Source: Lachnospiraceae bacterium
GTDB lineage: Bacteria > Bacillota > Clostridia > Lachnospirales > Lachnospiraceae
Length of the DNA stretch: 64,000 bases
Assembly: GCA_021153325.1 (NCBI GenBank)
Contig: JAGKTQ010000002.1
Span: forward strand, 1-64,000
Reading direction: 5' to 3'
Both the position numbers and the translations under genes were made by a program. Shown here in pieces: positions 59,936-64,000 of the stretch. Each line of letters starts with the position of its first letter. Within the stretch, counting starts at the first letter, position 1. Under the pieces are notes generated by a model, which did no database searches, had not been told where the DNA came from, and was given only the letters and a program-made list of their open reading frames with translations.

Positions 59936-62413
59936 ATGGCAAAATTGAAGAAAAAGACTTTTGATAAGGAACTCTTTAAAAGAAGCGTGCTATATAATGT
60001 AAAGACTCTTTACCGTAAGACTTTAGAAGAAGCAAGTGATCAACAAATCTTTCAGGCTGTTTCCTATGCGATTAAAGATGCAATTATCGATCATTGGCTG
60101 GAAACTCAAAAAACATATGAAAAAAAAGACCCGAAAACAGTATATTATTTGTCAATGGAATTTCTGATGGGTCGTGCATTAGGCAATAATATGATCAACT
60201 TACAGGCTTATGACGAAGTGAAAAAAGCATTGGATGAGCTTGGAATAGATATTAACGTAGTAGAGGACCAGGAGCCGGATGCGGCTCTTGGAAATGGCGG
60301 TCTGGGACGATTGGCTGCCTGCTTCCTTGATTCTCTTGCAACACTTGGCTATCCGGCATATGGCTGCGGTATTCGTTATCGTTATGGTATGTTCAAACAG
60401 GAAATCCGTGATGGATATCAGGTGGAAGTACCGGATGTATGGCTGAACGAAGGCAATCCGTTTGAACTTCGCAGACCGGAATATGCAAAAGAAGTAAAAT
60501 TTGGCGGTTATGTGAATGTTTACATTGATGAAAAAGGAAGAAGCAATTTTGTACAGGAAGGTTATCAATCTGTAAAGGCAGTCCCTTATGATATGCCAAT
60601 CGTAGGTTATGGAAATGGTATCGTAAATACACTTCGTATCTGGGATGCACAGCCTGTAGAGTGCTTCCAGTTGGATTCCTTTGATAAAGGTGATTATCAT
60701 AAGGCAGTAGAGCAGGAAAATCTTGCAAAAAATATTGTAGAAGTATTGTATCCGAATGATAATCATTATGCTGGAAAAGAATTACGTTTGAAACAGCAAT
60801 ATTTCTTCATTTCCGCATCGGTACAGGAAGCGGTAGCAAAATATATGCGTAACCACGACGATATTCGTAAGTTCCATGAGAAAGTAACTTTCCAGTTGAA
60901 CGATACACATCCGACGGTAGCAATCGCAGAATTAATGCGTATTTTAATGGATGAGTACTATTTAACATGGGATGAAGCATGGAATGTTACGACAAAAACA
61001 TGCGCTTACACAAACCATACGATTATGGCTGAAGCATTGGAAAAATGGCCGATTGAGTTATTCTCAAGACTCCTTCCTAGAATTTATCAGATCGTAGAAG
61101 AGATCAACCGTCGTTTTGTAGATCAGATACAGCAACAGTATGGTGGAGACCAGAACTTGTGTCAGGAAAAGATTCGCAAAATGGCAATCATTTATGACGG
61201 ACAGGTTAAAATGGCACACCTTGCTATCGTAGCAGGTTATTCTGTAAATGGTGTAGCAAGACTGCATACGGAAATTTTGAAAAAACAGGAATTAAAAGAC
61301 TTTTATGAAATGATGCCTGAGAAATTTAACAACAAAACAAATGGTATCACACAGAGAAGATTCTTATTACATGGAAATCCGTTGCTTGCAAAATGGGTAA
61401 CAGAACATGTTGGAAGCGACTGGATCACAGACTTGCCAAAGATCAACAAATTAAAAGTATACGCAGATGATGAAAAGGCACAACAGGAGTTCATGAACAT
61501 CAAATATCGTAATAAAGTAAGACTTGCGGAATACATCAGAGAGCATAATGGAATCGAAGTGGATCCTCGTTCTATTTTTGATGTACAGGTAAAACGTCTT
61601 CATGAATATAAACGTCAGTTGTTGAATATCCTGCATGTAATGTATTTGTACAATGAATTAAAGGAACATCCGGAAATGGACTTCTATCCAAGAACATTTA
61701 TTTTCGGAGCAAAAGCGGCAGCAGGTTATCAGAATGCAAAACTTACTATTAAATTGATCAATTCAGTAGCAGATGTGATCAATAACGATCCTTCCATTAA
61801 TGGAAAGATCAAAGTAGTATTTATTGAAAACTACCGCGTTTCTAATGCAGAAATGATCTTTGCGGCAGCAGATGTTTCCGAACAGATTTCTACAGCAAGT
61901 AAAGAGGCTTCTGGTACAGGAAACATGAAATTCATGTTAAATGGTGCACTGACTCTTGGAACAATGGATGGTGCGAATGTAGAAATCGTAGAAGAAGTTG
62001 GTCAGGAAAATGCATTTATTTTTGGATTAAGCTCAGATGAAGTCATTCAGTATGAGAACTATGGCGGATACAATCCGATGGAAATTTTCAACAATGACCC
62101 GGATGTAAGAAAGGTATTAATGCAGTTGATCAACGGTACTTATGCACCGGATGATACAGAACTTTTCCGTCCGCTCTACAATTCACTGTTAAATACACAG
62201 AGTACATCAAAAGCAGATACTTACTTTATTTTGAAAGATTTCAAATCTTATGCAGAAGCACAAAGAAAAGTGGAAGCTGCTTACAAAGATGAAGCCGGTT
62301 GGGCAAGAAGTGCTATTTTGAATGTAGCATGCTCAGGTAAATTTACTTCAGATAGAACTATTCAGCAATACGTTGATGAAATTTGGCATTTGGATAAAGT
62401 AGTATTGGATTAA
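59936..62413 (+). CDS. glgP: Glycogen/alpha-glucan phosphorylase
   Basis: 825-residue GT35 enzyme releasing glucose-1-phosphate from glycogen. Motifs: EDQEPDAALGNGGLGRLAACFLDS, NNKTNGITQRRFL, YKRQLLNILH and the PLP lysine in EASGTGNMKFMLNGALTLGTMDGANVEI. GGAGGAG precedes the ATG at 59936; an in-frame ATG at 59903 lies within ileS. It is 19 bp after ileS, so it may be co-transcribed in addition to any promoter of its own. Complements glgC-glgD at 43-45 kb. Confidence 0.95.
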   Translation: MAKLKKKTFDKELFKRSVLYNVKTLYRKTLEEASDQQIFQAVSYAIKDAIIDHWLETQKTYEKKDPKTVYYLSMEFLMGRALGNNMINLQAYDEVKKALDELGIDINVVEDQEPDAALGNGGLGRLAACFLDSLATLGYPAYGCGIRYRYGMFKQEIRDGYQVEVPDVWLNEGNPFELRRPEYAKEVKFGGYVNVYIDEKGRSNFVQEGYQSVKAVPYDMPIVGYGNGIVNTLRIWDAQPVECFQLDSFDKGDYHKAVEQENLAKNIVEVLYPNDNHYAGKELRLKQQYFFISASVQEAVAKYMRNHDDIRKFHEKVTFQLNDTHPTVAIAELMRILMDEYYLTWDEAWNVTTKTCAYTNHTIMAEALEKWPIELFSRLLPRIYQIVEEINRRFVDQIQQQYGGDQNLCQEKIRKMAIIYDGQVKMAHLAIVAGYSVNGVARLHTEILKKQELKDFYEMMPEKFNNKTNGITQRRFLLHGNPLLAKWVTEHVGSDWITDLPKINKLKVYADDEKAQQEFMNIKYRNKVRLAEYIREHNGIEVDPRSIFDVQVKRLHEYKRQLLNILHVMYLYNELKEHPEMDFYPRTFIFGAKAAAGYQNAKLTIKLINSVADVINNDPSINGKIKVVFIENYRVSNAEMIFAAADVSEQISTASKEASGTGNMKFMLNGALTLGTMDGANVEIVEEVGQENAFIFGLSSDEVIQYENYGGYNPMEIFNNDPDVRKVLMQLINGTYAPDDTELFRPLYNSLLNTQSTSKADTYFILKDFKSYAEAQRKVEAAYKDEAGWARSAILNVACSGKFTSDRTIQQYVDEIWHLDKVVLD

Positions 62414-62420
62414 TCGCAAG

Positions 62421-62484
62421 GAAGTAAATCGCCTTTGCGCCGGAGAAGCAATCTTTCGGGGCAGGGCAGTTTACTTCTTTTTTT
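62421..62484 (+). terminator. Terminator after glgP
   Basis: GAAGTAAA/TTTACTTC (62421-62428/62470-62477) closes a longer GC-containing hairpin, followed by T7. Confidence 0.8.
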
Positions 62485-62503
62485 GTGAAATGAGGAGGGA
62501 AAA

Positions 62504-63943
62504 ATGCTTTTTTCCAGTACAATATTTTTGTTTTTATTTTTACCCATTGTAATTTTGCTCTATTTTCTTGCAAAAGAGAAATACCGCAATATCATTCTTT
62601 TATTTGCGAGCCTTTATTTTTACGCATATGGTGAGCCGGAATTTATTTATATATTGCTCATATCTATTGCGTTAAATTACCTTTTTGCACTTGGAATCGA
62701 AAAGGTAGAAAGTAGAGAGAAGTTGCGAAAAGCAGTATTGGTCGTTGCGATTGTTGTGAATGTTGCGGTGCTTTTTGTATGCAAATATTTGAATTTTACG
62801 ATCACGATCATTGACGCACTGTTTGGAGATATCTTACAGGTATTGCCGATCAGGCTGCCTATTGGAATTTCTTTTTATACATTCCAGGCAATTTCGTATT
62901 TGATTGATGTTTATAGAAAAGAAGTGAAAGCGCAGAAAAATCCAATTAATCTGGCACTTTATATATCCTTCTTCCCGCAGCTTATTGCCGGTCCGATCGT
63001 GCGGTACAAGACAATGGCAGAGGCATTAGAGAATCGAAAAGAGAGTTGGAATGACATTACTTATGGCGTAAGAAGATTTTTGATCGGATTGGGCAAGAAA
63101 ATTATTTTAGCCAACAATTTAAGTCTGATAGCGGAATATGCTTTTGGATTTGATAATTATGGAAATCTGCCAGTAGTGACTGCATGGCTTGGCGCGATCA
63201 GTTTTTCTTTACAGATCTATTTTGACTTTTCAGGTTATTCTGATATGGCAATTGGTCTGGGAAGAATTTTCGGATTCCATTTTGAAGAAAACTTTCACTA
63301 TCCTTACGCAGCAAAAAATATTACGGACTTCTGGCGAAGATGGCATATTTCTTTGAGTGCCTGGTTTCGGGATTATGTATACATTCCGTTAGGCGGTTCC
63401 AGAGTAAGTAAAAAAAGACACATATGGAATATGTTCGTAGTTTGGTGTATTACCGGAATATGGCATGGCGCAGCGTGGAATTTTGTAGCTTGGGGACTTT
63501 GCTATTTCTTCTTACTTGTTTTGGAAAAATATGTGTTCCATCCAGAAAAACTGAAAAATGTTTTTGGTAAGCTCATCTATAGAATAGGTACACTGTTGGC
63601 AGTGAATTTCCTTTGGGTATTTTTTAATGCCACAGCAGGATATGGTATGAGTGCTTTGCGTCGTGGAGCAGGGTACTGTCTGTCAATGATCGGTTGTAAT
63701 GAGAATCCATTTTTCTCATCTGAAATATTATTTTACGTGCAGGAATATGGATGGTTTCTTGTGGCAGCTGTATTAGCATCTGCCCCGATTCTGCCGAAGT
63801 TAAAAGAGTTATGCAGTAAACATAAGGTGATACATGGCATTTGGGAAGTACTTGCCTGTGCCGGACTTGCAGTAGTATTTTTGTACGCGGTTGCAAATCT
63901 GGTCATGGGAGCTCACAATCCATTTATTTATTTTAACTTTTAA
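62504..63943 (+). CDS. MBOAT O-acyltransferase, AlgI-like
   Basis: 479-residue polytopic membrane protein with ten or more helices that transfers acyl groups to extracytoplasmic polysaccharide. Motifs: FSSTIFLFLFLPIVILLYFL, FYTFQAISYLIDVYR, PQLIAGPIVRY, DFWRRWHISLSAWFRDYVYIPLGGSR and the catalytic histidine in GIWHGAAWNF. AGGAGG precedes the ATG. It is 26 bp ahead of another gene start, likely its AlgJ/AlgX-like partner. Substrate unknown. Confidence 0.92.
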   Translation: MLFSSTIFLFLFLPIVILLYFLAKEKYRNIILLFASLYFYAYGEPEFIYILLISIALNYLFALGIEKVESREKLRKAVLVVAIVVNVAVLFVCKYLNFTITIIDALFGDILQVLPIRLPIGISFYTFQAISYLIDVYRKEVKAQKNPINLALYISFFPQLIAGPIVRYKTMAEALENRKESWNDITYGVRRFLIGLGKKIILANNLSLIAEYAFGFDNYGNLPVVTAWLGAISFSLQIYFDFSGYSDMAIGLGRIFGFHFEENFHYPYAAKNITDFWRRWHISLSAWFRDYVYIPLGGSRVSKKRHIWNMFVVWCITGIWHGAAWNFVAWGLCYFFLLVLEKYVFHPEKLKNVFGKLIYRIGTLLAVNFLWVFFNATAGYGMSALRRGAGYCLSMIGCNENPFFSSEILFYVQEYGWFLVAAVLASAPILPKLKELCSKHKVIHGIWEVLACAGLAVVFLYAVANLVMGAHNPFIYFNF

Positions 63944-63969
63944 ATAGAAAGAGGCAGGAGGACTATTTT

Positions 63970-64000
63970 ATGAAATTGTTTTCAGGAAAAAAACCGGATC
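63970..64000 (+). CDS. Start of a gene cut by the window edge
   Basis: ATG preceded by GGCAGGAGG opens MKLFSGKKPD and runs off the end. Next to an AlgI-like gene the usual partner is a DHHW/AlgJ-type protein; this is position-based inference only. Confidence 0.6.
   Translation, partial: MKLFSGKKPD

Noticed and set aside
1..64000. Mobile element, prophage or defence island
   Set aside because: No transposase, integrase, phage structural gene, toxin-antitoxin pair or restriction gene was recognised; genes are core and composition appears even.

Overview
The window is chromosomal DNA of a low-GC, strictly anaerobic, spore-forming Firmicute, most likely a member of the Lachnospiraceae (Clostridia). 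This is inferred from the spore genes (spoVG, spoVT, a CwlD-like amidase, a SleB-type hydrolase), pyruvate formate-lyase metabolism, the glgC/glgD/glgP glycogen set, a T-box in front of a long-type ileS, and an ATP synthase whose c subunit carries a sodium-binding signature. I cannot name the genus. No rRNA or tRNA gene, CRISPR array, insertion sequence or prophage gene is visible; this is a core, mostly housekeeping region.

Layout. 0.2-2.6 kb: a GT39-type membrane glycosyltransferase facing a small XRE regulator. 2.7-8.1 kb: rpsF-ssb-rpsR, then gdpP-rplI-dnaB. 8.2-9.0 kb: a MerR-like gene converging on a 56-residue ferredoxin. 9.1-12.8 kb (minus strand): pflA and a pyruvate formate-lyase operon in which the enzyme is split; the 679-residue core has both catalytic cysteines but no glycyl-radical domain, and that domain is a separate 80-residue gene, with a third 67-residue gene between them. 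13-14.6 kb: a DUF1858 gene, mecA with a structured leader, and a roughly 260-nt structured RNA with its own promoter. 15-21.5 kb: a GH18 protein, a cwlD-like amidase, threonylcarbamoyl-AMP synthase, rpiB, upp, dCMP deaminase and a SleB-type hydrolase. 22.3-29.4 kb: the complete F1Fo ATP synthase operon. 29.5-36.9 kb: a methyltransferase, two membrane proteins of signalling or unknown role, and a membrane-bound XRE regulator.

37-43 kb is mostly minus strand: queT behind a probable preQ1 riboswitch, mscL with a zinc ribbon (plus strand), then prs, dnaC and dnaD, and murC. Between murC and dnaD lie six DnaA-box 9-mers in 115 bp. 43.3-50.3 kb: glgC-glgD, spoVG, pth and mfd. 50.3-54.7 kb: a 37-residue protein, a truncated KdpDE-like two-component system, trpB2 and spoVT. 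The 37-residue gene and spoVT share an unusual leader: the same promoter-like block, followed at once by a hairpin that buries the ribosome-binding site. 54.7-64 kb: pncB, a T-box(Ile) with ileS, glgP, and an MBOAT acyltransferase followed by the start of its partner gene at the window edge.

Most interesting: the naturally split pyruvate formate-lyase with its cysteine-containing companion protein, the structured RNA at 14.2-14.47 kb, the tandem DnaA-box cluster, and the paired RBS-sequestering leaders.
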